Source of the DNA: Streptomyces griseoviridis
GTDB lineage: Bacteria > Actinomycetota > Actinomycetes > Streptomycetales > Streptomycetaceae
DNA: 64,000 nt
NCBI GenBank assembly: GCA_014649155.1
Contig: BMSM01000004.1
Span: 1 to 64,000, forward strand
Direction: 5' to 3'
Shown: one piece after another, positions 1 through 10,609 of the stretch
How the letters are laid out: each line of letters starts with the position of its first letter
How positions within the stretch are numbered: position 1 is the stretch's first letter
Program-made: the position numbers and the translations under genes
The notes under the pieces: generated by a model
Database searches by the model: none
Told to the model about the DNA's origin: nothing
The model's input: only the letters and a program-made list of their open reading frames with translations

Positions 1-384
1 CGAGGGCCGCACCATCGCCCCGCTGCTCACCCGGCTCAACACCATCCGGCGCGCCCATCCGGCGCTGCGCCAGCTGCGCGATCTCCACTTCCACTCCACC
101 GACAAGGACGCGGTGATCGCCTACTCCAAGCGGAAGGGACCGAACACGGTCCTGGTGGTCGTCAACCTCGACCCCCACCACACCCAGGAGGCGACGGTCT
201 CGTTGGACATGCCGCAACTCGGCCTGGACTGGCACGAGTCGGTGCCGGTGCGCGACGAGCTGACCGGCGAGACCTACCACTGGGGCAGGGCCAACTATGT
301 GCGCCTCGAACCGGGCCGTCGGCCCGCGCACGTCTTCGCGGTTCTGCGACCGTCCACCCCGCAGATCGGAGGGTCACCCACACC

Positions 385-388
<4 letters not shown>
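1..388 (+). CDS. glgE: GlgE maltosyltransferase, C-terminal fragment
   Basis: This is the 3' end of a gene that begins before the window; the reading frame is open from base 2. The visible ~128 residues run from an [13 protein letters not shown] segment into a beta-rich C-terminal domain ([38 protein letters not shown]). This is the usual C-terminal beta-sandwich of GlgE, the GH13 enzyme that adds maltosyl units from maltose-1-phosphate to alpha-1,4-glucan. The stop codon overlaps the treS start (ATGA), so the two are translationally coupled. The identity rests on the fragment plus the following treS-mak-glgB order, which is the classic actinobacterial GlgE pathway; the catalytic domain is outside the window. 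Confidence 0.85.
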
Positions 389-2094
<1,706 letters not shown>

Positions 2095-2107
2095 CCGGGC
2101 AGAAGGG

Positions 2108-2139
2108 CCGGGCGGGGCGGTTTCCACCGCCCCGCCCGG
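2108..2139 (+). terminator. Intergenic hairpin between treS and mak
   Basis: A perfect 13-bp GC stem (2108-2120 with 2127-2139), extended by one T-A pair, encloses a 4-base loop 14 bases after the treS stop. There is no T-run, as is common for Streptomyces hairpins. Because mak continues in the same direction 55 bases later, it may attenuate transcription or stabilise the upstream mRNA rather than end the operon. Confidence 0.55.
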
Positions 2140-2193
2140 GGCACGCAACAGTAATCGCCCCCCGCCGAGCCCCCGGGGAAGGGACGCGCCGCC

Positions 2194-3609
2194 ATGCCGG
2201 AAGCCGAGACCCGCACCCTCACCAGCACCCCCGCCCTGCTCGCCTCGCTCGACCCGCTCCTGCGGGAGTGGCTGCCACGGCAGCGCTGGTTCGCCGGCAA
2301 GGGACGCCCGGTCACCGGTTTCTCGCTCGTCGCCGCCACCGAACTGCTGCCGGCGGCCGGACCGCCGGACGGCCGGTCCGACCGGCCGGGCCTGCTCCAC
2401 GTCCTGGTCCGCGCCCACCAGCCGGCCGTGCCCGCGCCGGGCGCCCCTGAACTCCCGGGCGACTGCTACCAGCTCCTGATAGGCGTGCGCGAGGCGCTGC
2501 CGCCCCGGTTGGCGCCCGCGCTGATCGGGCACGTGCGGCAGGGACCGCTGACCGGACGCACCGTCTACGACGCCCTGTACGACACCCGTCCCGCCGAGGT
2601 GGTCCTGGAGGCACTGCGCAGCCGGGCCCGCGTCGGTGGGCTCCGTTTCGAAGGGGACCCGGGCCAGGAGATCCGCACCGGCCTGGCCCCGCGCCTGATG
2701 ACCGGCGAGCAGTCCAACTCCTCGGTCGTCTACGGGGATACGTTCATCCTCAAGGTGCTGCGCCGGATCGTCCCCGGCGTCAACCCCGACCTGGAGCTGC
2801 CGCTGGCGCTGGCCCGCGCCGGCTGCCCCCGGGTGCCGGCGCCGACCGGCTGGATGGTGGCCGACCTGGCCGGCGAGACCTGGGTCCTCGGCGTGCTCCA
2901 GCCGTATGTGCAGGGCGCGGCCGACGGCTGGGAACTGGCCCTGCGGGAACTGGCCAAGGGCGAGGACTTCACCGGCGAGGCGCGGGAACTGGGCCGGGCC
3001 ACCGCCGAGGTGCACACCGCGCTGGCCCGCGCCCTGCCGACCGTCACGCTGGGCCGCAGTCACCTGGAGCAGCTCGTCGCCGGGATGGCCGAGCGGCTGG
3101 AGCAGGCGGTGCACGCGGTACCGGCGCTGCTGCCGTACGCGCCGGGGCTGCGCTCGGCGTACACCGCGCTGGGTGCCCTGGCCGCCGAGGGGCGGACCTG
3201 GACGGCCCAGCGGGTCCACGGAGACCTCCACCTCGGCCAGTGCCTGCGCTCCCCCACCGGGCGGTGGTCGCTGATCGACTTCGAGGGCGAGCCGGCGCGG
3301 CCGCTCGCCGAACGCCGGCTGCCGCAGCCGGCCGCCCGGGACGTGGCGGGCATGCTGCGCTCCTTCGACTACGCCGAGCACGCCGCCGACGCCCCGCCGC
3401 CCGGCTGGGCCGCGGCCTGCCGCGCCGCGTTCTGCACCGGCTACGCGCGGGCCGGCGGGGTCGATCCGCGCACCGACCCGGTGCTGCTGCGGGCCTGCGA
3501 GACGGACAAGGCGGTCTACGAGGTGGTGTACGAGGCCCGGCACCGGCCCGACTGGCTGTCGGTGCCGATGTCGGCGGTGCGCCGCCTGGCCGCGCCCGAA
3601 CCGGTCTGA
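2194..3609 (+). CDS. mak: Maltokinase
   Basis: This 471-residue protein belongs to the Mak/Pep2 aminoglycoside-phosphotransferase-like kinases, which make maltose-1-phosphate from maltose and ATP. Visible marks are the N-terminal cap segment REWLPRQRWFAGKGRPV, typical of maltokinases, the catalytic loop RVHGDLHLGQ (D344), and the metal-binding LIDFEGEP (D362). The ATG follows a GGGGAAGGGA purine stretch. It lies between treS and glgB, the standard position in the GlgE pathway operon, so product flow is trehalose to maltose to maltose-1-phosphate to glucan. The gene is often called pep2 in Streptomyces. Confidence 0.94.
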   Translation: MPEAETRTLTSTPALLASLDPLLREWLPRQRWFAGKGRPVTGFSLVAATELLPAAGPPDGRSDRPGLLHVLVRAHQPAVPAPGAPELPGDCYQLLIGVREALPPRLAPALIGHVRQGPLTGRTVYDALYDTRPAEVVLEALRSRARVGGLRFEGDPGQEIRTGLAPRLMTGEQSNSSVVYGDTFILKVLRRIVPGVNPDLELPLALARAGCPRVPAPTGWMVADLAGETWVLGVLQPYVQGAADGWELALRELAKGEDFTGEARELGRATAEVHTALARALPTVTLGRSHLEQLVAGMAERLEQAVHAVPALLPYAPGLRSAYTALGALAAEGRTWTAQRVHGDLHLGQCLRSPTGRWSLIDFEGEPARPLAERRLPQPAARDVAGMLRSFDYAEHAADAPPPGWAAACRAAFCTGYARAGGVDPRTDPVLLRACETDKAVYEVVYEARHRPDWLSVPMSAVRRLAAPEPV

Positions 3610-3646
3610 CCTCTCTCCTCTTCCCTGTCCTTAGGAGGCTCCTCCT

Positions 3647-6211
3647 GTGACCCCCCGTCCCCCGTCCAGTGGTCCGGACCCGAAGAAGACGGCCGAGGAA
3701 CAGAACCCGGAAGCGAGGAAGGCGAAGCCGAGGGCTGCCGCCGGGAAGAAGACGGCGGACACGACCGAGGAGCCCGCCGCCGCCGCGGAGAAGACGGCTG
3801 CCGCCGGCAAGAAGTCGGCCGCGGCGAAGAAGAAGACGGCCGCGGTGAAGAAGACGCCCGCGGCGAGGAAGGCGGCCGGGGTGAAGAAGACGCCCCCCGC
3901 CGGCCAGAAGACGGCCGCGGGGAAGCAGACCGCCGCTGCCGGGAAGACCCCCGCCCGGCCTCGGAAGGAGCGGGTCCCGGCCCAGCGCACTACCGCCGGG
4001 GCCCCAGGCGCCTCTGCCGCTCCCGTCTCCCCCGCCCTCTCCCCCGTCGACCGGGAGCGGCTGCTCACCGGTACGCATCACGACCCGCACACCGTCCTCG
4101 GCGCCCATCCCGTGCCCGGCGGGGTCGCCTTCCGCGCCTTCCGGCCGTACGCGCGGGCGGTGACCGTGGTCGCCGGGGAGTTCCGGACCGGCCTGAGCGA
4201 CGACGGGGAGGGGTTCTTCTCGGGGCTGCTGCCGCTGCCCGCGGTCCCGGAGTACCGGCTGCTGGTGACGTACGAGAGCGGGGTGCGGGAGACCGAGGAC
4301 CCGTACCGCTTCCTGCCCACCCTCGGCGACCTCGACCTGCACCTCATCGGCGAGGGCCGGCACGAACGGCTGTGGGAGGCGCTCGGCGCGCATCCGACGA
4401 CCTGGCAGGGCGTCGCCGGCACCAGCTTCGCGGTGTGGGCGCCGAACGCGCGGGGCGTCCGCGTGGCGGGCGGTTTCAACTTCTGGGACGGCACCGGCCA
4501 CCCCATGCGGTCGCTGGGCTCCTCCGGGGTGTGGGAGCTGTTCCTGCCGGGGGTCGGCGAGGGCGAGCTGTACAAGTTCGAGATCACCCGGCCGGACGGC
4601 TCCCGCACCCTGCGCGCCGATCCGCTGGCCCGCCGTACCCAGGTGCCGCCCGAGACCTCGTCGGTCGTGACCGCCTCGCACCACACCTGGGACGACGCGC
4701 AGTGGCTGGCCCGCCGGGCGATGACGCCCGCGCACGAGGCGCCGTTCTCGGTGTACGAGGTCCACCTGCCGTCCTGGCGGCCGGGACGGACGTACCGCGA
4801 ACTGGCCGAGGAACTCCCCGCGTACGTCAAGGACCTGGGCTTCACCCACGTCGAGCTGATGCCGGTCGCCGAGCACCCCTTCGGCGGGTCCTGGGGCTAC
4901 CAGGTCACCGGGTTCTACGCGCCCACCGCCCGGCTGGGCACCCCGGACGACTTCAAGTACCTGGTGGACCGGCTGCACCAGGCCGGGATCGGCGTCCTCA
5001 TGGACTGGGTGCCGGCGCACTTCCCGCGCGACGACTGGGCGCTGGCGGAGTTCGACGGACGGCCGCTGTACGAGCACTCCGACCCGCGGCGGGCCGCGCA
5101 TCCCGACTGGGGGACGCTGGAGTTCGACTTCGGGCGGCGCGAGGTGCGCAACTTCCTGGTCGCCAACGCCGTGTACTGGTGCGAGGAGTTCCACATCGAC
5201 GGGCTGCGGGTGGACGCCGTCGCCTCGATGCTCTACCTGGACTACTCGCGCGAGCCGGGCCAGTGGACGCCGAACGAGCACGGTGGCCGGGAGAACCTGG
5301 ACGCGGTGGCCTTCCTCCAGGAGATGAACGCCACCGTCTACCGGCGCTGCCCCGGCGTGGTGACCGTCGCCGAGGAGTCCACCGCCTGGGACGGCGTCAC
5401 CCGCGCCACCCACCACCGGGGTCCGAGCGGGTTCGGCGGCCTCGGTTTCGGGCTGAAGTGGAACATGGGGTGGATGCACGACTCGCTCCAGTACATGAGC
5501 CACGAGCCGGTGCACCGCAAGTACCACCACCACGAGATGACGTTCTCGATGGTGTACGCGTACAGCGAGAACTACGTGCTGCCGATCTCCCACGACGAGG
5601 TGGTGCACGGCAAGCGGTCCCTCGTGTCGAAGATGCCCGGCGACTGGTGGCAGCAGCGCGCCGGCCTCCGGGCCTACCTGGCCTTCATGTGGGCCCACCC
5701 CGGCAAGCAGCTCCTCTTCATGGGGCAGGAGTTCGCGCAGGGCGCCGAGTGGTCCGAGGCGACCGGCCCCGACTGGTGGCTGCTCGACCCGCAGTACGGG
5801 GCGGAGGCCGACCACCGGGGCGTGCGGGACCTGGTGCGCGACCTGAACGCCGTCTACCGGGACTCGCCGGCCCTGTGGCAGCGCGACACCGACCCCGCGG
5901 GCTTCGAGTGGATCGTGGGCGACGCGGCGGAGGACAACGTCCTCGCCTTCCTGCGCCGGGACGCCGACGGCACCCCCCTGCTGGCGGTCTCGCACTTCGC
6001 CCCGGTGGTCCGCGCCGACTACCGCCTGGGCGTCCCCGACGACGTCCCGGCCTGGACGGAGGTCCTCAACACCGACACGGCCCGCTACGGCGGCTCCGAC
6101 GTGACCCGGCCCGGCCCGGTCAAGCCCGAGCCCCAGGGCTGGCACGGCCGCCCGGCGAGCGTCCGGCTGACGCTGCCGCCGCTGGCGACGGTGTGGCTGC
6201 GGCCGGCCTGA
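3647..6211 (+). CDS. glgB: 1,4-alpha-glucan branching enzyme with Lys/Ala-rich N-terminal tail
   Basis: This 854-residue GH13 branching enzyme introduces alpha-1,6 branches in glycogen. A GTG start follows a strong AGGAGG at 3633-3638. Residues ~1-130 are a low-complexity tail of AAKK, KKTAA and TPAARK-type units, resembling histone H1 tails. After this come the usual N-terminal beta-domains ([34 protein letters not shown]) and the catalytic barrel. Catalytic residues are D523 in [18 protein letters not shown]576 in VAEEST and D650 in [11 protein letters not shown]. Without the tail the length is normal for GlgB. This is the last gene of the GlgE-TreS-Mak-GlgB operon. The basic tail is the only odd feature and its role is unknown. 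Confidence 0.95.
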   Translation: MTPRPPSSGPDPKKTAEEQNPEARKAKPRAAAGKKTADTTEEPAAAAEKTAAAGKKSAAAKKKTAAVKKTPAARKAAGVKKTPPAGQKTAAGKQTAAAGKTPARPRKERVPAQRTTAGAPGASAAPVSPALSPVDRERLLTGTHHDPHTVLGAHPVPGGVAFRAFRPYARAVTVVAGEFRTGLSDDGEGFFSGLLPLPAVPEYRLLVTYESGVRETEDPYRFLPTLGDLDLHLIGEGRHERLWEALGAHPTTWQGVAGTSFAVWAPNARGVRVAGGFNFWDGTGHPMRSLGSSGVWELFLPGVGEGELYKFEITRPDGSRTLRADPLARRTQVPPETSSVVTASHHTWDDAQWLARRAMTPAHEAPFSVYEVHLPSWRPGRTYRELAEELPAYVKDLGFTHVELMPVAEHPFGGSWGYQVTGFYAPTARLGTPDDFKYLVDRLHQAGIGVLMDWVPAHFPRDDWALAEFDGRPLYEHSDPRRAAHPDWGTLEFDFGRREVRNFLVANAVYWCEEFHIDGLRVDAVASMLYLDYSREPGQWTPNEHGGRENLDAVAFLQEMNATVYRRCPGVVTVAEESTAWDGVTRATHHRGPSGFGGLGFGLKWNMGWMHDSLQYMSHEPVHRKYHHHEMTFSMVYAYSENYVLPISHDEVVHGKRSLVSKMPGDWWQQRAGLRAYLAFMWAHPGKQLLFMGQEFAQGAEWSEATGPDWWLLDPQYGAEADHRGVRDLVRDLNAVYRDSPALWQRDTDPAGFEWIVGDAAEDNVLAFLRRDADGTPLLAVSHFAPVVRADYRLGVPDDVPAWTEVLNTDTARYGGSDVTRPGPVKPEPQGWHGRPASVRLTLPPLATVWLRPA

Positions 6212-6305
6212 GCGGTCCGCCGGCGCGCGCGGGCGAGTCGTCCGAGGGACCATTGCCAAGGGGGCGGAACAGTCACTTCCTCCGACGGCAAAGGTGTGTT
6301 CGATC

Positions 6306-7352
6306 ATGGCCACAGCGCGGGCCACGGGCCGGATCGGCGTGACGCACGAGTGGGGCGTCCTCAGAGAAGCGGTGGTCGGCCGCGTCATCGACTTCCGGGT
6401 GCCGGAGCAGCTCGGCGCGGGGCTGCCCGGCACCCTGGACTTCCTGCCCGCGCCGACCCGGAGCCGGCTGCCGGAATGGGCGGGGAGACCGTGGTCCGAG
6501 GCGGACCCGGAGGGGTACGGGCGGGCCGTCGCGCAGGCGGACGGGCTGGCCCGGTTCCTGGCCGGCCGCGGGGTGGCCGTGCACCGGCCCCGGGAGCTGA
6601 CCGAGGCCGAGCTGAGCGCGTACGGCCGGGAGGGCGACCGGTTCAGCATGCAGACGTTCGTCCGCGACCCGATGGTCGTCGTCGGCGACCACGTCATCGA
6701 GACCGCGCTGCGGCTGCCGGCCCGGTTCAAGGAGCGGTTCGGGCTGCGGCCGGTGTTCGCGGAGGCGGTGGCGCGCGGGGCGCGGTACTCGGTGATGCCG
6801 CCGCCGGCGCCGTTCCCGCTGAAGGAGATGCCGACGGCGGCCGGACCGTTCCTGGAGGGCGGCGACGTCCTGCTGTTCGGCCGGGACGTGCTGGTGGGGT
6901 GCGGCCGGGGCGGCACGGCGTCCGACCGGGCGGGCGCGCGGTGGCTGGCGGACCTCCTCGGGGACGGCTACCGGGTGCGGACGGTGCCGCTCAGCGAGCG
7001 GGTGATCCACCTGGACGACGGGCTCACCGCCGTACGCGAGGGGCTGGCGGTCGTCTGCCGGGAGCAGTTCCCCGAGGGGGTGCCGGACCCGGTCGCCGGC
7101 TGGGAGCTGATCGACGTCTCCCTCGCGGACGCCGTGGACCTGCTGGCGGGCAACAGCCTGGTGCTCGCCCCCGGCGAGGTGGTCGTCGACGAGCGGCTGA
7201 CGGACCTCGCCGAGGCCCTGACCGCCCGCGACGTCACCGTGCACACCCTGCCCTTCGACGCGGTCACCGTGTTCGCCGGCGGATTCCGGTGCGCGCACCA
7301 CCCCCTGGTGCGCGAGCCGGCCGTCAACAACGCTGCGGGTCGATACGGCTAG
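6306..7352 (+). CDS. Amidinotransferase/arginine deiminase-fold (pentein) enzyme
   Basis: This protein of about 348 residues resembles the StrB1/glycine amidinotransferase group. Pentein marks are present in order: FVRDPMVVVGDHVIE, FLEGGDVLLFG with the acidic EGGD, the histidine in ERVIHLDDG, and a C-terminal cysteine in FAGGFRCAHHPLVRE that would be the nucleophile. The substrate is unknown; transfer or hydrolysis of a guanidino group is expected from the family. The ATG at 6306 has AAGG about 11 bases upstream; an in-frame GTG at 6294 is an alternative. The last ~9 codons coincide with an insertion-sequence tail (see 7323-7346), and the stop TAG overlaps the stop of the convergent helicase gene. 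No pathway partner lies beside it. Confidence 0.75.
   Translation: MATARATGRIGVTHEWGVLREAVVGRVIDFRVPEQLGAGLPGTLDFLPAPTRSRLPEWAGRPWSEADPEGYGRAVAQADGLARFLAGRGVAVHRPRELTEAELSAYGREGDRFSMQTFVRDPMVVVGDHVIETALRLPARFKERFGLRPVFAEAVARGARYSVMPPPAPFPLKEMPTAAGPFLEGGDVLLFGRDVLVGCGRGGTASDRAGARWLADLLGDGYRVRTVPLSERVIHLDDGLTAVREGLAVVCREQFPEGVPDPVAGWELIDVSLADAVDLLAGNSLVLAPGEVVVDERLTDLAEALTARDVTVHTLPFDAVTVFAGGFRCAHHPLVREPAVNNAAGRYG
7323..7346 (+). mobile_element. Fragment of an IS transposase 3' end
   Basis: These 24 bases match 46327-46350 at 23 of 24 positions. In the second copy they encode the last residues (VNNAAGQYT) of an integrase-type transposase tail. Here the same reading frame is used, giving VNNAAGRY at the end of the amidinotransferase. 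The simplest reading is a relic insertion-sequence end fused in frame to the enzyme gene. The match is direct observation; the origin is inference. Confidence 0.55.
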
Positions 7353-9607
7353 GCCAGGTCCACCAGCCCCTTCGGCAGCGGCTCCGAGTGGAGCACCCCC
7401 AGCCGCTGCGTCGCCCGGGTGAGGGCCACGTACAGGTCGCTCGTGCCGTACCGGCCCGGCTCGACCACCAGGACGGAGTCGAACTCCAGACCCTTGGACT
7501 GGCGGGGGTCGAGGAGGACGACCGGGCGGGTCAGGTCGGGCTCGGCGCCCGCCGTCACCCCGTCCAGCCGCGCGGCGAGGCGGGCGTGCAGGTCGCGGGG
7601 GGCGATGACGGCGAGGCGGCCCTCGCCCGGGGTCAGTTCGGCGACCGCCCCGGCGACCGCGGCCGGGAGGTCGCCGGCGGCGCGCACCCAAGGGCGCACA
7701 CCGGTGGACCGGACGGAGCTGGGCGGCTCGAAGGCGGGGTCCTCGGCGCGGACCACGGCCGCCGCGACGTCCATGATCTCGGCGGGGGTGCGGTAGTTGA
7801 CGCCGAGGCGGGTGTGCTCGTAGCGGTCCTCGACGTACGGGGCGAGGATCTCCGCCCAGGAGCCGACGCCGGCCGCCTCGGCGGTCTGCGCCGGGTCGCC
7901 GACCAGGGTCATCGAACGGGTCGGGCAGCGGCGCATCAGCAGCCGCCAGGCCATCGGGGACAGCTCCTGCGCCTCGTCCACGATGACGTGGCCGAACGCC
8001 CAGGTCCGGTCGGCGGCGGCGCGCTCGGCGGCGCTGCGGTGGTCGTCCTCCTCCTGCCGCGCGGCGAACCGCTCGGCGTCGATGACGTCGTGCGCGGAGA
8101 GGACCTCGGAGTCCTCCTCGTCCTTGTCCTCGAACTCGTACGTCCGTGAGGCGTACGACACGTCCAGCACGCCCTGCGCGTAGGCGATCCGCGTCTCGCG
8201 CTCGCGGGCGGCCCGGTCCCGGGCGAGGCGGTCGTCCTCGCCGAGGAGTTCGGCCGCCTCGTCCAGCAGGGGCACGTCGGCCACGGTCCAGCGACGGGTC
8301 ACCGGGCGGCGTACCGCGTCGGCGTCCCCGGGCGGCAGGAACTCCTCCGGCGCGGCGAGGAAGTCCGCGACCAGCCGGCGCGGCGTGATCCGGGGCCAGA
8401 GCCGGTCGACGGCCGCCCAGACCTCGGGGTTCTCGGCGAGGTCGTCGCGGATCTGGGTGATGTCACTGGCGTCGAGGAGGCTGCCGCCGTCGTAGGGGTC
8501 GGTGCCGATGCGCTCGGCGTACAGGTCGGTGAGGGTGTTGAGGATGTGGCCCTCGAAGTGCTCGCGGGCCGCGTTGTGCGGCAGTTTCGCGGCGCGGGCG
8601 CGCTCGCGGGCGACGCGCACCAGGTCGTCGTCGAGCATGAGGATCTCGCGCTCGTGCTCGATGGCGATCACCGGGTCGGGCAGCGCCTGCCGGGCGCGGA
8701 CCACCTCGGTGAGGACGTCCGCCATGCCGGCCCGGCCCTTCACCGCCGCCGCCTCGGGGGTGTCCGTGGCCGTCGCCCGCACACCGGGGAACAGCTCGCC
8801 GACCGTGGCGAGCAGGACACCGGTCTCCCCGAGGGCGGGCAGCACCTCGCCGATGTAGCCGAGGAAGGCCGGGTTGGGACCGACGATCAGCACGGCGCGT
8901 CTGGCGAGCAGCTCGCGGTGCTCGTAGAGCAGGTACGCCGCGCGGTGCAGGGCGACGGCGGTCTTGCCGGTGCCGGGGCCGCCCTCGACGACCAGGACGC
9001 CCCGGTGCGGGGCGCGGATGATGCGGTCCTGGTCGGCCTGGATGGTCCGCACGATGTCGCCCATGCGGCCGGTGCGCGCCGAGTTCAGCGCGGCGAGCAG
9101 CACGGCGTCGCCGGACGGGTCCTCGTGGCCGGTGCGGGTCTCGTCGCCGACGTCGAGGAACTCGTCGTGCAGGGCGGTGACCGTCCTGCCCTCGCTGGTG
9201 ATGTGCCGGCGGCGGCGCAGGCCCATCGGGGTGTGGCCGGTGGCCAGGTAGAAGGGGCGGGCGACGTCGGCCCGCCAGTCGATCAGGACCGGGGTGCGCT
9301 CGGCGTCGTCGGCGCGCAGTCCGATCCGGCCGATGTGGTGGACGTCCCCCGAGGTGAGGTCGAGCCGGCCGAAGCAGAGGGAGCCGTCCACCGCGTTGAG
9401 CGCGGCGAGCAGTCCGGAGCGCTCGGCGACCAGGATGTCCCGTTCCAGCCGGGCCTGCATCGGGGTGTCGCCGTGCGCCAGGGCGTCGGTGACCGAGGAC
9501 TCGGTGTCCCCGCGGAGCGCGTCCACCCGCGCGTACAGACCGTCGATGAATTCCTGCTCGTGGCGCAATTCATCGTCCGGAAATCCAGAGTTCGGCGTGT
9601 TTGACAA
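7349..9607 (-). CDS. HelD-type superfamily 1 helicase (RNA polymerase-associated family)
   Basis: This 752-residue protein has the layout of actinobacterial HelD. An N-terminal helical arm (DDELRHEQEFIDGLYARVD) leads into a UvrD-like core with Walker A GGPGTGKT (K215) and Walker B VIVDEAQ (D544, E545), then late motifs GVNYRTPAEIM and VVEPGRYGTSDLYVALTRATQRL. HelD proteins release RNA polymerase from stalled complexes, and in Streptomyces one relative (HelR) displaces rifamycin. Whether this copy is that one cannot be told from sequence alone. The start is a TTG at 9607-9605 with GGGAG five bases upstream; translation could read further upstream, but that part is AT-rich and not protein-like. 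It is convergent with the amidinotransferase gene, their stop codons overlapping in CTAG. Confidence 0.8.
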   Translation of the reverse strand: MSNTPNSGFPDDELRHEQEFIDGLYARVDALRGDTESSVTDALAHGDTPMQARLERDILVAERSGLLAALNAVDGSLCFGRLDLTSGDVHHIGRIGLRADDAERTPVLIDWRADVARPFYLATGHTPMGLRRRRHITSEGRTVTALHDEFLDVGDETRTGHEDPSGDAVLLAALNSARTGRMGDIVRTIQADQDRIIRAPHRGVLVVEGGPGTGKTAVALHRAAYLLYEHRELLARRAVLIVGPNPAFLGYIGEVLPALGETGVLLATVGELFPGVRATATDTPEAAAVKGRAGMADVLTEVVRARQALPDPVIAIEHEREILMLDDDLVRVARERARAAKLPHNAAREHFEGHILNTLTDLYAERIGTDPYDGGSLLDASDITQIRDDLAENPEVWAAVDRLWPRITPRRLVADFLAAPEEFLPPGDADAVRRPVTRRWTVADVPLLDEAAELLGEDDRLARDRAARERETRIAYAQGVLDVSYASRTYEFEDKDEEDSEVLSAHDVIDAERFAARQEEDDHRSAAERAAADRTWAFGHVIVDEAQELSPMAWRLLMRRCPTRSMTLVGDPAQTAEAAGVGSWAEILAPYVEDRYEHTRLGVNYRTPAEIMDVAAAVVRAEDPAFEPPSSVRSTGVRPWVRAAGDLPAAVAGAVAELTPGEGRLAVIAPRDLHARLAARLDGVTAGAEPDLTRPVVLLDPRQSKGLEFDSVLVVEPGRYGTSDLYVALTRATQRLGVLHSEPLPKGLVDLA

Positions 9608-9695
9608 TTCTGCTCCCGCCCGGATATCATGTGCACATGAACTTCTATGCGGCTCATATGTGTATAAAGTCGCGAACCACCTAATGTACGCAAGG
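9608..9695 (-). promoter_or_regulatory. AT-rich promoter region of the helicase gene with palindrome
   Basis: The segment upstream of the helicase TTG is strikingly AT-rich for this genome. It contains a perfect 12-bp palindrome CATGTGCACATG at 9628-9639, a few bases before the GGGAG ribosome site, and a CATATG at 9655-9660. This fits a regulated promoter with an operator close to the start. No specific regulator is identified. Confidence 0.4.
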
Positions 9696-9727
9696 AAATC
9701 CCCCGAGCGCAATTGCTCGGGGGATTT
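9696..9727. terminator. Bidirectional hairpin terminator
   Basis: A perfect 13-bp inverted repeat (9696-9708 with 9715-9727) with a 6-base loop is flanked by AAAT and ATTT, so the stem ends in T-runs on both strands. It lies just past the thioredoxin stop and separates that transcript from the helicase promoter. Confidence 0.75.
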
Positions 9728-9755
9728 GTTGTACCCGGGGGCGGGTCCAGGGGGG

Positions 9756-10085
9756 TCAGAGCGCGTCCGACAGCTCCTGGAGCAGCCGCCGCTTGGGCCG
9801 GGCCCCCACCAGGGACCGCACCGGTTCACCCTCCCGGAAGAGCAGGAACGTCGGCATCGACAGCACCTTGTAGGCGTTGGTCGTCTCCGGATTGTGGTCG
9901 ACGTTCAGCTGGACCACCCGGAAGCGGCCGGCCTCCTCCTGTGCCAGGGCGCCGAGCACCGGCGCCATCTGCCGGCACGGCGGGCACCAGTCGGCGGTGA
10001 ACTCCACCAGCACCGGCAGCTCCGACGCGAGCACCTCCGCCGCGAAATCCGCGTCCGTCACCTCGGCCACCCCGCTGATCACCAT
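9756..10085 (-). CDS. Thioredoxin
   Basis: This is a 109-residue classic thioredoxin with W33-C34-P-P-C37 in FTADWCPPCRQMAPVL, a VDHNPETTNAYKV segment and the cis-proline in LSMPTFLLF. It reduces protein disulfides in the cytoplasm. The ATG at 10085 has GGAGGAGA just upstream and overlaps the last 7 bases of the merR gene, so both come from one transcript and are translationally coupled. Pairing with a MerR regulator that carries several cysteines suggests a thiol or redox-responsive unit. Confidence 0.92.
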   Translation of the reverse strand: MVISGVAEVTDADFAAEVLASELPVLVEFTADWCPPCRQMAPVLGALAQEEAGRFRVVQLNVDHNPETTNAYKVLSMPTFLLFREGEPVRSLVGARPKRRLLQELSDAL

Positions 10086-10480
10086 GTCTCTCCTCCCAGT
10101 TCGCAGCGCGGCTCCGGACACTCCGCAGCCGCCGCCTCGGCCCGCACCAGCTGCGCGGCCACCGTGCCCCGCACCCCGCGCAGCTCGCCGATCAGCGCGT
10201 CCAGCTCCGCCAGCTTGCGCCGGTACACCGCGAGCGACGCCGGGCAGACGTCCCCCTCGGGATGGCCGGCCCGCAGACACTCCACGAAGGGCCGGGTCTC
10301 CTCCAGGCCGAAGCCGGAGTCACGGAGCGTGCGGATCTGCTCCAGGAGCCTGAGGTCCCGTGCGTCGTAGGTCCGGTGCCCGTGGTCGTCCCGGCGCGCG
10401 GGCAGCAGCCCCCGCGCCTCGTAGTACCGCAGCGTGCGGGGCGTGGTCCCGGCGCGTGCGGCCAGCTCGCCGATTCGCAT
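10079..10480 (-). CDS. MerR-family transcriptional regulator
   Basis: This 133-residue regulator has a canonical MerR winged helix (MRIGELAARAGTTPRTLRYYEARGLLPARR) followed by the coiled-coil dimer helix and a short effector tail. It has four cysteines: one in FVECLRAG, one in GDVCPAS and two in AECPEPRCEL. These could sense thiol oxidation or a metal, but the pattern does not match a named subclass with certainty. It is the first gene of a two-gene unit with thioredoxin, and its own promoter carries a MerR-type operator (10488-10518), which points to autoregulation. Confidence 0.9.
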   Translation of the reverse strand: MRIGELAARAGTTPRTLRYYEARGLLPARRDDHGHRTYDARDLRLLEQIRTLRDSGFGLEETRPFVECLRAGHPEGDVCPASLAVYRRKLAELDALIGELRGVRGTVAAQLVRAEAAAAECPEPRCELGGETW

Positions 10481-10487
10481 GGTGACG

Positions 10488-10518
10488 AACGTAGGCCCTG
10501 ACGCGGACGTCAGGGCAA
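10488..10518 (-). promoter_or_regulatory. MerR-type promoter with 19-bp spacer and operator
   Basis: On the minus strand a -35 TTGCCC (10518-10513) and a -10 TACGTT (10493-10488) are exactly 19 bp apart, the overlong spacer typical of MerR-activated promoters. A perfect 8-bp inverted repeat CCCTGACG/CGTCAGGG with a 4-base gap (10496-10515) fills the spacer. The -10 ends 7 bases before the merR ATG, so the mRNA is probably leaderless. Confidence 0.7.
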
Positions 10519-10609
10519 GGGGAGGGAAGGGCGCGGGCGTGCGGGCGAGAGGTCCGGGCGGCTGGGCGACGGGGGGAGATCCCAGCCGCCCGGGGTTCTC
10601 GGGGGCGGA

